Assembly: GCA_003044455.1 (NCBI GenBank)
Contig: POWY01000001.1
Span: 310,001-374,000, forward strand
Source of the DNA: Neisseria bergeri
Lineage (GTDB): Bacteria > Pseudomonadota > Gammaproteobacteria > Burkholderiales > Neisseriaceae
Direction of reading: 5' to 3'
Length of the DNA: 64,000 nt
In this document: one piece after another, positions 1 through 11,128 of the stretch
Layout of the letters: every line of letters starts with the position of its first letter
How positions within the stretch are numbered: position 1 is the first letter of the stretch
Translations under genes and position numbers: made by a program
Notes under the pieces: model-generated
What the model was told of the DNA's origin: nothing
The model's database searches: none
What the model saw: only the letters and a program-made list of their open reading frames with translations

Positions 1-566
1 TCATCGAAGCCTTGGGTAAGAGCGGCAAAAAAATCAAAGGCGCGGTATCTACTTCCAAAAAATCCAGCGAACTGCTTGCCCAATATGATATTCCCGTCGT
101 TTCTTTGAACGAAGTATCGGGGTTGGCGGTCTATATCGACGGTGCGGACGAAGTCAACCACGCCCTGCAAATGATTAAGGGCGGCGGCGGCGCGCACCTC
201 AACGAAAAAATCGTCGCCAGCGCATCAGAAAAATTCGTCTGCATTGCGGATGAAAGCAAATATGTTTCACGTTTGGGCAAATTCCCTCTGCCTGTGGAAG
301 TCGTCGAAAGCGCGCGCTCCCTTGTTTCGCGCAAACTGCTCGCTATGGGCGGACAGCCCGAACTGCGTATCGGCTACACCACGTTTTACGGCAACCAAAT
401 CGTCGATGTCCACGGCTTGAATATCGACAAACCGCTGACGATGGAAGACGAAATCAACAAAATCACCGGCGTACTCGAAAACGGCATATTCGCCCGCGAT
501 GCCGCCGATGTGTTGATTTTGGGGACGGAAGAGGGTGCGAAAGTCATCTATCCCTGCCAAGGGTAA
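1..566 (+). CDS. rpiA: Ribose-5-phosphate isomerase A (5' end outside window)
   Basis: RpiA interconverts ribose-5-phosphate and ribulose-5-phosphate in the non-oxidative pentose phosphate pathway. The reading frame is open from base 3, so the gene starts before the window and about the last 188 codons are seen. Family motifs are clear: the catalytic DGADE motif, the glycine-rich KGGGGAHL loop followed by NEK, and ADESKY. The C-terminus (VIYPCQG) looks complete. A DUS inverted repeat directly after the stop codon is a likely terminator. The identification is firm; only the N-terminus is missing. Confidence 0.95.
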   Translation, partial: IEALGKSGKKIKGAVSTSKKSSELLAQYDIPVVSLNEVSGLAVYIDGADEVNHALQMIKGGGGAHLNEKIVASASEKFVCIADESKYVSRLGKFPLPVEVVESARSLVSRKLLAMGGQPELRIGYTTFYGNQIVDVHGLNIDKPLTMEDEINKITGVLENGIFARDAADVLILGTEEGAKVIYPCQG

Positions 567-579
567 TCCTGACGTTAAG

Positions 580-619
580 ATGCCGTCTGAAATCCGATTC
601 CGATATGTTCAGACGGCAT
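580..619. terminator. DUS inverted pair after rpiA
   Basis: Two 12-mer uptake sequences (ATGCCGTCTGAA and its reverse complement) face each other across a short spacer, 14 bases after the rpiA stop codon. In Neisseria such pairs serve both as DNA uptake signals and as stem-loop terminators. The T-run is weak here. Confidence 0.7.
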
Positions 620-634
620 CGGCATTTGAAAAAT

Positions 635-1309
635 ATGCAGATTAAAAAAATCATGAAATGGCTTCCCGTCGCCCTGTCGCTTTTGGGCGCGTTGGGTTAT
701 ACGGGGTACGACAGTGAGCTTGTTCGTACCGGTATTGCCGTACTGAATGGATTGGGTGTAGAGGAGGGTGCGGGCAGGTATGAAACGCCCGTCCGCCGAC
801 GGGCATCGGCGAAATCCGGCCACCGCTACACAGGCACGGTGTCCAAAGTCTATGACGGCGACACCCTACACGTCATTGATGGCGACGGCGCGAAACACAA
901 AATCCGCATGGCGTATATCGATGCGCCGGAGATGAAACAGGCTTACGGCACGCGTTCGCGCGACAACCTGCGTGCGGCGGCGGAAGGCAGGAAAGTCAGC
1001 GTGCGCGTGTTCGACACCGACCGCTACCAGCGCGAAGTGGCGCAGGTTTCTGTCGGCAAAACCGATTTGAACCTGATGCAGGTGCAGGACGGGGCGGCGT
1101 GGCATTATGAAAGTTATGCCAAGAAACAGCAGGATAAGGCGGATTTTGCCGACTATGCCGACGCTCAAATTCAGGCGGAAAGGGAACGTAAAGGATTGTG
1201 GAAAGCTAAAAATCCGCAAGCGCCGTGGGCGTACCGCCGGGCAGGCAGGAGCGGCGAGGGCAATAAGGATTGGATGGATTCCGTGGGCGAATGGTTGGGC
1301 ATTTGGTAA
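635..1309 (+). CDS. nuc: Thermonuclease (staphylococcal nuclease family), secreted or surface
   Basis: The 224-aa protein has a hydrophobic N-terminal segment (about residues 8-22) and one SNase domain. The catalytic pattern is visible: VYDGDTL, then KIRMAYIDAPE (the R/D/E active-site set) and YQREVAQV (the second arginine). The gonococcal homologue Nuc digests neutrophil extracellular trap DNA. ATG 635 is preferred; a codon 6 start (653) is possible, and the frame also extends upstream to 605 through a DUS, which is unlikely to be coding. The gene stands alone. The N-terminal segment has no obvious cleavage site, so it could be an anchor. Confidence 0.85.
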   Translation: MQIKKIMKWLPVALSLLGALGYTGYDSELVRTGIAVLNGLGVEEGAGRYETPVRRRASAKSGHRYTGTVSKVYDGDTLHVIDGDGAKHKIRMAYIDAPEMKQAYGTRSRDNLRAAAEGRKVSVRVFDTDRYQREVAQVSVGKTDLNLMQVQDGAAWHYESYAKKQQDKADFADYADAQIQAERERKGLWKAKNPQAPWAYRRAGRSGEGNKDWMDSVGEWLGIW

Positions 1310-1380
1310 AGACACCGCACGGCTTTGAACGGCAAATGCCGTCTGAAAACCGCGCGTCCGGCATTTTTGCGGAAACGCGC

Positions 1381-1424
1381 AACCGCCGTCTGCCGCGATA
1401 AAAAAGTTCAGGCGGCGGTTTTTA
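1381..1424 (+). terminator. Rho-independent terminator after nuc
   Basis: AACCGCCGTCTG pairs with CAGGCGGCGGTT and is followed by TTTT. It lies about 70 bases after the nuc stop and 65 bases before the permease start. Confidence 0.7.
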
Positions 1425-1487
1425 CGGTAAAATGGCGGATTATTTTGCAACGGCGGCAGTTTCGCCGGTTTTTGATACGGACACTAT

Positions 1488-2234
1488 ATGGATTTTCGTT
1501 TTGACATTATTTACGAATACCGCTGGATGTTCCTTTATGGCGCACTGACGACACTGGGGCTGACGGTCGTGGCGACCTCGGGCGGTTCGGTATTGGGGTT
1601 GCTTTTGGCATTGGCGCGCCTGATTCACTTGGAAAAAGCCGGTGTGCTGATGCGCGTGCTGGCGTGGGCGTTGCGTAAGGTTTCGCTGCTGTACGTTACG
1701 CTGTTCCGGGGTACGCCGCTGTTTGTTCAAATTGTGATTTGGGCGTATGTGTGGTTTCCGTTTTTTGTCCACCCTTCAGACGGCATTTTGGTCAGCGGGG
1801 AAGCGGCAGTCGAGCTGCGTCGCGGATACGGGCCGCTGATTGCCGGTTCGCTTGCTTTGGTTGCCAACTCGGGGGCGTATATCTGTGAGATTTTCCGCGC
1901 GGGCATCCAGTCTATAGACAAAGGGCAGATGGAGGCGGCGCGTTCTTTGGGTATGACTTATCCGCAGGCGATGCGCTATGTGATTCTGCCGCAGGCATTG
2001 CGCCGTATGCTGCCGCCTTTGGCAAGCGAATTCATCACGTTGCTGAAAGACAGCTCGCTGCTGTCGGTGATTGCCGTGGCGGAGTTGGCGTATGTTCAGA
2101 ATACGATTACGGGCCGGTACTCGGTTTATGAAGAACCGCTTTATACCGTCGCCCTGATTTATCTTCTGATGACGACTTTCTTAGGCTGGATATTCCTGCG
2201 TTTGGAAAAACGTTACAATCCGCAACACCGCTGA
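1488..2234 (+). CDS. Polar amino acid ABC transporter permease (HisM family)
   Basis: The 248-aa inner-membrane protein has about five hydrophobic segments. It carries the EAA loop that contacts the ATPase (EAARSLGM followed by ILPQALRRMLPPL, residues about 147-175), which marks the HisMQ/GlnP permease family. It would move an amino acid, possibly glutamine or cystine, together with a binding protein and an ATPase. Neither partner gene is adjacent: the next stretch is repeats. Hence the substrate cannot be named. The ATG at 1488 follows CACTAT, without a strong Shine-Dalgarno sequence. Confidence 0.88.
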   Translation: MDFRFDIIYEYRWMFLYGALTTLGLTVVATSGGSVLGLLLALARLIHLEKAGVLMRVLAWALRKVSLLYVTLFRGTPLFVQIVIWAYVWFPFFVHPSDGILVSGEAAVELRRGYGPLIAGSLALVANSGAYICEIFRAGIQSIDKGQMEAARSLGMTYPQAMRYVILPQALRRMLPPLASEFITLLKDSSLLSVIAVAELAYVQNTITGRYSVYEEPLYTVALIYLLMTTFLGWIFLRLEKRYNPQHR

Positions 2235-2250
2235 TTGGAGTCATATCAAC

Positions 2251-2289
2251 AAAAAGTCGCCTCGGTATTCATTTGAGGCGGCTTTTTTG
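2251..2289 (+). terminator. Rho-independent terminator of the ABC permease gene
   Basis: AAAAGTCGCCTC pairs with GAGGCGGCTTTT across an 11-base loop, followed by a T-run. It starts 17 bases after the permease stop codon. Confidence 0.85.
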
Positions 2290-2301
2290 TAGCAAATTTA
2301 C

Positions 2302-2416
2302 ATTCAAAGAGAAAACGCCCTATGCCGTCTGAAAGTCTTTCAGACGGCATCTGTCAGCCTCACGCAAGAGGGAATTTCATCTGTCTGGTTTCAATTTTTT
2401 TGGGTTTTGGGTGATG
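2302..2416. repeat. Direct repeat copy 1 flanking a Correia element (contains DUS pair)
   Basis: The segment from ATTCAAAGAGAAAACGCCC to GGGTGATGTA recurs almost unchanged at 2572-2681 on the other side of the CREE. It holds a DUS inverted pair (2322-2350) followed by CTGTCAGCCTCACG. The two copies differ by a few substitutions and small indels. Confidence 0.85.
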
Positions 2417-2571
2417 TATAGTGGATTAACAAAAACTAGTACGGCGTTGCCTCGCCTTAGCTGAAAGAGAACGATTCTCTAAGGTGCTGAAGCACCGAGT
2501 GAATCGGTTCCGTACTATTTGTACTGTCTGCGGCTTCGTCGCCTTGTCCTGATTTTTGTTAATTCACTATA
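2417..2571 (-). mobile_element. Correia repeat enclosed element (CREE/nemis), full length
   Basis: A 155-bp element bounded by TATAGTGGATTAAC and its inverted copy (here with one mismatch, TTAATTCACTATA). It includes the core with AGAGAACGATTCTCT, the region of the known IHF site. CREEs are non-autonomous miniature elements inserted at TA. They can provide promoters and can be cut by RNase III when transcribed. Orientation is opposite to the copies at 3315, 44612 and 55082. Confidence 0.95.
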
Positions 2572-2681
2572 AATTCAAAGAGAAAACGCCCTATGCCGTC
2601 TGAAAGCCTTTCAGACGGCATCTGTCAGCCTCACGTAAGAGGGAGTCCCAGCTGTTTGGTTTCAATTTTTTGGGTGATGTA
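2572..2681. repeat. Direct repeat copy 2 flanking the Correia element
   Basis: Near-identical to 2302-2416, including a DUS inverted pair at 2593-2621. It ends at GGGTGATGTA, where the sequence switches to dRS3-type repeats. Confidence 0.85.
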
Positions 2682-2690
2682 TGAGCCGTC

Positions 2691-3255
2691 ATTCCCGTGC
2701 AGGCGGGAATCCTGTCCGTTCGGTTTCCGTTGTTTTTGAGTTTCGGTTTTTCCGATAAATTTCTGCAGTTTCCGATTCCGGATTCCCGCTTTCGCGGGAA
2801 TGACGAATCCATCCATACGGAAACCTGCACCACGTCATTCCTACGAACCTACATCCCGTCATTCCCACGAAAGTGGGAATCCAGAACGTAAAATCTGAAG
2901 AAACCGTTTTATCCGATAAGTTTCCGCACCGACAGACCTAGATTCCCGCCTGCGCGGGAACGACGGCGGAGAAGTTTCGGTTTTTCCGATAAATTCCCGT
3001 GGCTTTGGATTCCCGCTTTCGCGGGAACGACGAATCCATCCATACGGAAACCTGCACCACGTCATTCCTACGAACCTACATCCCGTCATTCCCACGAAAG
3101 TGGGAATCTAGAACGTAAAATCTGAAGAAACCGTTTTATCCGATAAGTTTCCGCACCGACAGACCTAGATTCCCGCCTGTGCGGGAACGACGGCGGAGAA
3201 GTTTCGGTTTTTCCGATAAATTCCCGTGGCTTTGGATTCCCGCTTTCGCGGGAAT
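2691..3255. repeat. NIME-type array of dRS3 repeats with a 227-bp tandem duplication
   Basis: Eight dRS3 units (about 20 bp, ATTCCC-N8-GGGAAT or close) start at 2691, 2782, 2861, 2942, 3009, 3088, 3169 and 3236. They are separated by RS-type spacers. Bases 2782-3008 are repeated almost perfectly at 3009-3235, so an RS/dRS3 block has duplicated in tandem. Such neisserial intergenic mosaic elements serve as recombination sites and are a known target of the Nf1/MDA prophage integrase. No gene is present. Confidence 0.9.
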
Positions 3256-3314
3256 GATGGCGGATGGTTTCTGTTTTTTTGATAACTTCCTGTGATTTTG
3301 GATTTTTGGATTCT

Positions 3315-3469
3315 TATAGTGGATTAACAAAAATCAGGACAAGGCGACGAAGCCGCAGACAGTACAAATAGTACGGAACCGATTCACTTGGTGCTTCAGC
3401 ACCTTAGAGAATCGTTCTCTTTGAGCTAAGGCGAGGCAACGCCGTACTGGTTTTTGTTAATCCACTATA
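3315..3469 (+). mobile_element. Correia repeat enclosed element, full length
   Basis: A 155-bp element with intact 26-bp-type inverted ends (TATAGTGGATTAAC / GTTAATCCACTATA) and the internal IHF-region core. It lies between the dRS3 array and the terminator of the convergent sulfatase-family gene. Confidence 0.95.
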
Positions 3470-3524
3470 CAAAGCAATTTATCGGAGATGATGAAAAAGT
3501 GGGCTTGAGGGGTCTGTCTGCAAA

Positions 3525-3561
3525 ATGCCGTCTGAAGGCTGTTGGTGCTTTCAGACGGCAT
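3525..3561 (-). terminator. DUS inverted pair, terminator of the sulfatase-family gene
   Basis: ATGCCGTCTGAA and its inverted copy, spaced by 13 bases, lie 4 bases beyond the stop codon of the leftward gene ending at 3566. Confidence 0.75.
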
Positions 3562-3565
3562 CTGC

Positions 3566-4984
3566 TTATTTGATTTTGAAGTGCAGCCAGGCGACGTGCC
3601 CCTGTTTGAGGTAGCGGAAGGTTTCATTGAGGTTGCCGACGGGCGGCGGATGGTCGCCGACGATGATGACTTCCACGCCTTTCATTTCGGGGCGTTGGAT
3701 CAAATCCGCCAGTTGGTCGAAAAATTGGGTGTGCAGGCTGAAATTGCGGCAGAGGTCGGTTTCGGCGGGCAGGCCGTATTCGGTGCATTTGAGCCTGTGG
3801 TTGAAAATGTCGGATTCGGGATAGTCGGCGTGGCTGGTCAGCGTCATCCAGTAAAACAGTCCCTTGTCGTGTTTTTTGAAAAATGCCGACACTTCGCCGA
3901 ACAGCTCGCTGTCGCACACGCCGCCGAAAATGGCGCAGGTTTTTTTACCGATCAGGTTTTCGGCGGTTTTGATTTCTTGAAAGCCCGCCCTCGGATACCA
4001 GCTGAAGCGGTCGTAAAGCGAACTGCCCGCGCCGTGCATCGCAAAGGTGGCGTAACCTTCTTGTTTCAAACGGTTGGGGAGGCAGCGGGCAAATTTTTCG
4101 TCGGGCGCGCGGCGCAGTGCAAACCCGCGCAAACCGCCGTAGGCGCACAATTCGCGCATTTCGCCTTCGACCGTCGCGCCGATAAAGGGAAAACTGCCGC
4201 TTTCCCAAACTGAAAAACGGTCTTTTTGCGCCAGCAGTTTGGCAAAAGTGGCGTTTTGAAGTTCGGGATTGGCCGGCAGCCCCCAAGATTCGGCGATGAT
4301 AAAGAGGATTTTTTGAGATTTCGGCTCGTTCAGATGCGTGGCGGCACGCTGCTGATTGCCCAAGGGGAGGAAGACGGGATCGATCAGGCCGGCGGTAATA
4401 AAGTCGGCATTCTGGCTGACGGTGTAGAGCATTGCCTGACTTTTGGCGTAGTAGAAGTTGTTTGCGCCGAAGATATTGGCCATCCGCCCCCGGTCGTAGT
4501 AACTCAAATGGCCGGTGAAATAGCCGGCTGCCGCCACGACGGCGGCGCAGACGGCAATGTGTCGGAAGTCGGTTTTGGCGGCGGCTTTCTGCAACACAAA
4601 CGGCATCGCCAGCATATACAGCAGCAACAGCCCGGTCATTATCTGATAAGGGGCGGGGGCGGTCAGGATGAAGGGGACGAGGTTGATGGCGCCGATGAGG
4701 TCCATAAAAGGGAAAAGCTGGATCACCATCATCAGCCCGTCAAACAAAACCGCCAGCCAAAACGCCAATACGCCGGTAATTTTGACGAAACGCCAAGGCA
4801 GGGCGATCAGCAGCGCGGCGGGAAGGTAGTCCAAATTGACAATCGGGCGGGCGGTGGCGGTCAGCAGTGCCAAAACCCAAAACACCGCATTGGGAGCCAG
4901 CAGTATTAGCAGGGACAGCAGCAGCCGTTTCGGCAGAAATGGCGGCAGCGTCCATTGTTTGGAGAGCAGGGTGTGAATATTCAT
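3566..4984 (-). CDS. Membrane-bound sulfatase/phosphotransferase superfamily enzyme (LtaS/EptA-like)
   Basis: This 472-aa protein has about four or five N-terminal membrane segments (residues about 18-160), then a large periplasmic alkaline-phosphatase-fold domain. Motifs fit phosphoethanolamine/phosphoglycerol transferases: FIIAESWG (metal ligand E), GATVEGEMRE (the T is the likely nucleophile), HGAGSSLYDR and the C-terminal metal site GDHPPP. The family transfers a head group from a phospholipid to a surface glycan or lipid; the acceptor is unknown. ATG 4984 is chosen over 5023 because AAGGAAATACG sits just upstream inside a REP2-like leader. That leader suggests regulation shared with other REP2 genes. 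Confidence 0.8.
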   Translation of the reverse strand: MNIHTLLSKQWTLPPFLPKRLLLSLLILLAPNAVFWVLALLTATARPIVNLDYLPAALLIALPWRFVKITGVLAFWLAVLFDGLMMVIQLFPFMDLIGAINLVPFILTAPAPYQIMTGLLLLYMLAMPFVLQKAAAKTDFRHIAVCAAVVAAAGYFTGHLSYYDRGRMANIFGANNFYYAKSQAMLYTVSQNADFITAGLIDPVFLPLGNQQRAATHLNEPKSQKILFIIAESWGLPANPELQNATFAKLLAQKDRFSVWESGSFPFIGATVEGEMRELCAYGGLRGFALRRAPDEKFARCLPNRLKQEGYATFAMHGAGSSLYDRFSWYPRAGFQEIKTAENLIGKKTCAIFGGVCDSELFGEVSAFFKKHDKGLFYWMTLTSHADYPESDIFNHRLKCTEYGLPAETDLCRNFSLHTQFFDQLADLIQRPEMKGVEVIIVGDHPPPVGNLNETFRYLKQGHVAWLHFKIK

Positions 4985-5133
4985 CGTATTTCCTTTTCGG
5001 TTGAAACTTCGCCACTCGGACATCTGTCCTTCGGGGCGGCAGGATCAGACTTTATTTGGGAGGCGTAACCCCTTCCAAATCAGGGCAACACATAGGGCGG
5101 TGCTTTATATGTCGTCCTGTGTGTTGAAACATC
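4985..5133 (-). promoter_or_regulatory. REP2-like leader of the sulfatase-family gene
   Basis: On the minus strand the roughly 150-bp element runs from ATGTTTCAACACACAGGACG through GGCGGTGC-type and CCAAATAAAGTCTGAT blocks to AACCGAAAAGGAAATACG, which provides the ribosome binding site. The same layout precedes cstA and the gene at 55360. It resembles the neisserial REP2/CREN repeats, which are linked to genes induced on contact with host cells. The name is from memory; the repeat itself is directly visible. Confidence 0.7.
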
Positions 5134-5370
5134 TGCATTTCTTTCTGAAACAGGGGTATTTAAAACAGAGAACCGGATGACAGACCGATGCCGTCCGGGC
5201 GCGAAAGTGCGGCACGGTGCGGCAGGGGTCGCGCGCGTGTCGGGGAAAGGAAAACAGGGAAAGGGGGCGGGCTGAAACCCTGCCTGAAGAAAAGGCGGGT
5301 TTGAGGGGCGGGAAAAGGGGAATGCGCCGCGCGGAAAGTGCGTGCGTCGGCAGGAAGGGGGTTATAATTT

Positions 5371-5405
5371 TTTGCTTTGCTTTGCTTTGCTTTGCTTTGC
5401 TTTGC
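5371..5405. repeat. Pentanucleotide repeat (TTTGC) x7
   Basis: Seven perfect TTTGC units (GCAAA on the minus strand) lie between the end of argS and the REP2-like leader of the sulfatase-family gene. Pentanucleotide tracts are typical of neisserial phase variation. No convincing gene frame spans this one, so any effect would be on transcription or on a very short peptide. Confidence 0.85.
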
Positions 5406-5525
5406 TTGCTTAGCGTTTGTCTGTTTCGCATTTTGGGAGGGGCGGCGGATACGGTGTATCGCGCCGCTTTCTTCAGATTCGGATGAGGATTGCGGGGCTG
5501 TTGTCCGCAATCGGGCGGTGCGGTT

Positions 5526-8544
<3,019 letters not shown>

Positions 8545-8618
8545 ATGGCGTGTCTTCCGATTTCTGTTGGCGGCTTGGGGCGTATTAGAACACATCGCGC
8601 CCGCCCCGTGTGCCGAAA

Positions 8619-8646
8619 ATGCCGTCTGAAGGTCTTTCAGACGGCA
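8619..8646 (-). terminator. DUS inverted pair, terminator of brnQ
   Basis: ATGCCGTCTGAAGG and its inverted partner form a compact stem-loop 6 bases beyond the brnQ stop codon. Confidence 0.75.
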
Positions 8647-8651
8647 TGGTT

Positions 8652-9974
8652 TCAGGATTTTTTCCTTACGGCCGCATTGAGCAGGCAGCCTAAGGCAAAG
8701 CAGGTTAAAGAGGGAATAATCCAACCCAGTCCTATGCTGTATAGGGGAAGGGCTTTGTCGATGGCTTTTGCTGCCGTTTCGCTGAAACCGAAGGCGGTTT
8801 TGTAGGCATCGAGCAGGCCGACCGCCAGTGCGGGCATCATGGTGCAGAAATAGACGATGCGGCTGCCGCCGAACAGCCTGTCGGTCAGGGTCAGCAGGAT
8901 GAGTACGATGGTCAGCGGATAAAGCAGCATGAGCATGGGGACGGAAATTTGCAGGATGGCTGACAGCCCCTTGTTTGCCAAGACGATGGAAACCAGCGTA
9001 TTGATGATGACGAAGGTTTTATAGGAAATGCCCGGGCAGAGGCGGTTGAAGTATTCGGCACACGAAGTAACCAGACCGACCGCCGTGGTCAGGCAGGCTA
9101 GCAGTACGATGATGCCGAGCAGCAGGTTGCCGCCCAACCCGAAATAGTATTGTGCCGATTTCGACAATACCAGCGCGCCGTTTTCCTGTAAACCGATTCC
9201 CGCCACACTGGTCGCCCCCATATAGCCTATCAGCAGGTAAACCGCAGCAAGGCAGCCTGCAGCCATCAGGCCTGATATGACGGTGGTTTTCAGCAGGTCC
9301 GAACGGTTGTCGACACCCATGGCGCGGACGGCGTCGATAATGATAATGGCAAATACGAGCGAGGCGAGGGCGTCCATCGTGCCGTAGCCTTCCAAAATGC
9401 CTTTAATCATCGGGCGGACGGCAAAATCGCCTTGTGCGGCGAGCGGTGCGCCGATGGGGTTGAGTGCGGCATAACCGACCAATACGGCGATGGTCAGCAG
9501 GAGTGCGGGTGTCAGGATTTTTCCGATGCGGTCAACCAATTTGCCCGGAGAGATCGAAAGCCAGTAGGCCAGGCCGAAAAAAAGCAGGCTGAATACTGCC
9601 TGAGCCATATTCGGGGGAAGATTGCCGATCAGCGGTAAAACGCCGATTTCAAAGGAAACTGTCGCCGTCCGGGGCAGGGCGAACAGCGGGCCGATGGCAA
9701 GGTAGAGGGAGGCGGCAAACGCTATGCCGTACCAGGGGGCGACACGCGAGGCGAGTGCTTCGACATCACGGGAACCCGAGTAGCCGATGGCGATTACGCC
9801 CAATAGCGGCAGGCCTGCGCCGGTCAATAAGAAGCCGGGCATGGAAATCAGCCAGTTTTCGCCTGCCTGCTGACCGAGATAGGCGGGATAAATCAGGTTG
9901 CCCGCACCAAAAAACAGGGCAAACAGCATCAGTCCGACCGCCCATAATGAGGCTTGGTTTCGTTTGCTTGTCAT
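8652..9974 (-). CDS. brnQ: Branched-chain amino acid carrier (LIVCS family)
   Basis: This 440-aa inner-membrane protein has about 12 hydrophobic segments and is an LIV-II-type sodium- or proton-coupled importer of leucine, isoleucine and valine. The N-terminal [13 protein letters not shown] motif and the GY..LNPIGAP region are family features. Two ATGs are adjacent (9977 and 9974); AAGGAAC just upstream gives better spacing to 9974. Its leader carries a conserved hairpin-and-RBS block also found near 23,850. No partner genes are needed. Confidence is high from overall composition and motifs. Confidence 0.93.
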   Translation of the reverse strand: MTSKRNQASLWAVGLMLFALFFGAGNLIYPAYLGQQAGENWLISMPGFLLTGAGLPLLGVIAIGYSGSRDVEALASRVAPWYGIAFAASLYLAIGPLFALPRTATVSFEIGVLPLIGNLPPNMAQAVFSLLFFGLAYWLSISPGKLVDRIGKILTPALLLTIAVLVGYAALNPIGAPLAAQGDFAVRPMIKGILEGYGTMDALASLVFAIIIIDAVRAMGVDNRSDLLKTTVISGLMAAGCLAAVYLLIGYMGATSVAGIGLQENGALVLSKSAQYYFGLGGNLLLGIIVLLACLTTAVGLVTSCAEYFNRLCPGISYKTFVIINTLVSIVLANKGLSAILQISVPMLMLLYPLTIVLILLTLTDRLFGGSRIVYFCTMMPALAVGLLDAYKTAFGFSETAAKAIDKALPLYSIGLGWIIPSLTCFALGCLLNAAVRKKS

Positions 9975-10025
9975 CATGTTCCTTATATATTACGTCCCAT
10001 CAGAGGGGCGCATTACTTTTCTTAA
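9975..10025 (-). promoter_or_regulatory. Hairpin-containing leader shared with the locus near 23,850
   Basis: On the minus strand GAAAAGTAATGCGCCCC-tctgat-GGGACGT leads into AATATATAAGGAAC and the brnQ start. Nearly the same order (AAGTAATGCAGCCC, TTTGATGGGGTGC, AATATATAAGGAGC) occurs at about 23842-23895. A small stem and a following RBS are conserved while the surroundings differ. Confidence 0.5.
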
Positions 10026-10112
10026 CATTCCCCTTTGGCAGCCAAGTGAAAGGGGCTTTTTTATGTCAAGATCAAATTCAAAAATAAATTTAATATTCTC
10101 TTTTTAAATAGG

Positions 10113-10958
10113 TCAATCCGGTGTTTCTGTCCCGGTCATGCCGTCTGAATGCGCCCCCTCATGATTGAGGCTGATTCGGATTTCTCCGAAACCGACTTCC
10201 TGCACGATTCTGACCAAGCCTTCCTTGGCAAGCTCCAGCAGCGCGATGAAATTGACCACTACATAAGCCGCACCCTGTCCGGGCTTGAACAGGTCGTGAA
10301 ACCCGCATATCCCGTGCCCGTTCAGACGGCGCAGGATTGCCGCCATTTGCGCCCGTACGGAGATGGTTTCTTTGATTACTTCGTGGCTGCGCGTGTGTTT
10401 CGCCCGCGACAAAATACTCAGCCAAGCCTGCGTCAGGTCGGCAATATAGACTTCGGGCAGCCTGACCTCGGCGGCGATTTCCAAAGGCAGGTATGCCCAC
10501 GCGAAATCCCGTCCGGCGCGGGGCAGCGCGTCCAAGCCCTGTGCCGCCAGCTTCATTTGTTCGTAAGCCAGCAGGCGGCGCACCAGCTCGGCACGCGGGT
10601 CGGCCTCGTTTTCTTCGGTTTCTTCGGGGCGCGGCAGCAGCAGGCGGGATTTGATTTCAATCAGCATTGCCGCCATCAAAAGATATTCCGCCGCCAAATC
10701 AAACTGATAGGCTTCCATTTGGGCAATATAGTGCAGATACTGTTCAGTAATCTTCACCATGGGAATATCCAGTACATCGATATTCTGTTTGCGGATCAGA
10801 TACAGCAGTAGATCCAAAGGGCCTTGGAAGCTGCCCAATACGACTTTCAGCGCGTCGGGCGGGATAAACAAATCCTGCGGCAAATCGGTAACGGGTTGTC
10901 CGAATACCCATGCGACGGTGTGCTCGGATGGTGCGGATGGGGCAGGGATGGGCGGCAT
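10113..10958 (-). CDS. scpA: Segregation and condensation protein A (kleisin)
   Basis: ScpA is the kleisin that bridges the SMC heads and ScpB in bacterial condensin. The 281-aa protein has the typical GSFQGPLDLLLYLI start of the N-terminal domain (about residues 43-56), the helical SMC-neck-binding region (AEYLLMAAMLIEIKS) and the C-terminal winged helix (FIALLELAKEGLV). A DUS is read within the last codons (HSDGMTG). ATG 10958 lies upstream of the conserved domain with a proline-rich leader of about 40 residues. ScpB and SMC are not in the window. Confidence 0.93.
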   Translation of the reverse strand: MPPIPAPSAPSEHTVAWVFGQPVTDLPQDLFIPPDALKVVLGSFQGPLDLLLYLIRKQNIDVLDIPMVKITEQYLHYIAQMEAYQFDLAAEYLLMAAMLIEIKSRLLLPRPEETEENEADPRAELVRRLLAYEQMKLAAQGLDALPRAGRDFAWAYLPLEIAAEVRLPEVYIADLTQAWLSILSRAKHTRSHEVIKETISVRAQMAAILRRLNGHGICGFHDLFKPGQGAAYVVVNFIALLELAKEGLVRIVQEVGFGEIRISLNHEGAHSDGMTGTETPD

Positions 10959-11128
10959 AGCGTGAATCGGTAAGTGGATTTTAATATAAGTTTACAAAAG
11001 AAAACAATCTGCCGGCATTCACGCGTAATGTGGTCGGGCAGATGTTCAGACGGCATTATAACGGCTTTTAAATGCAAATGTTTTGAAAAGGAGCAGGTTG
11101 TGAATACGGTCTTGCTAAAACCTCTTAA

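Noticed and set aside
2691-3255. dRS3 array considered as a CRISPR array
   Set aside because: Repeats are 20-bp palindromes with irregular spacing and repeated spacers, typical of NIME, not of CRISPR.
2691-3330. Several short frames in the dRS3 array
   Set aside because: They arise from the repeat sequence itself (e.g. FPRKRESG, IPAKAGI) and are not genes.
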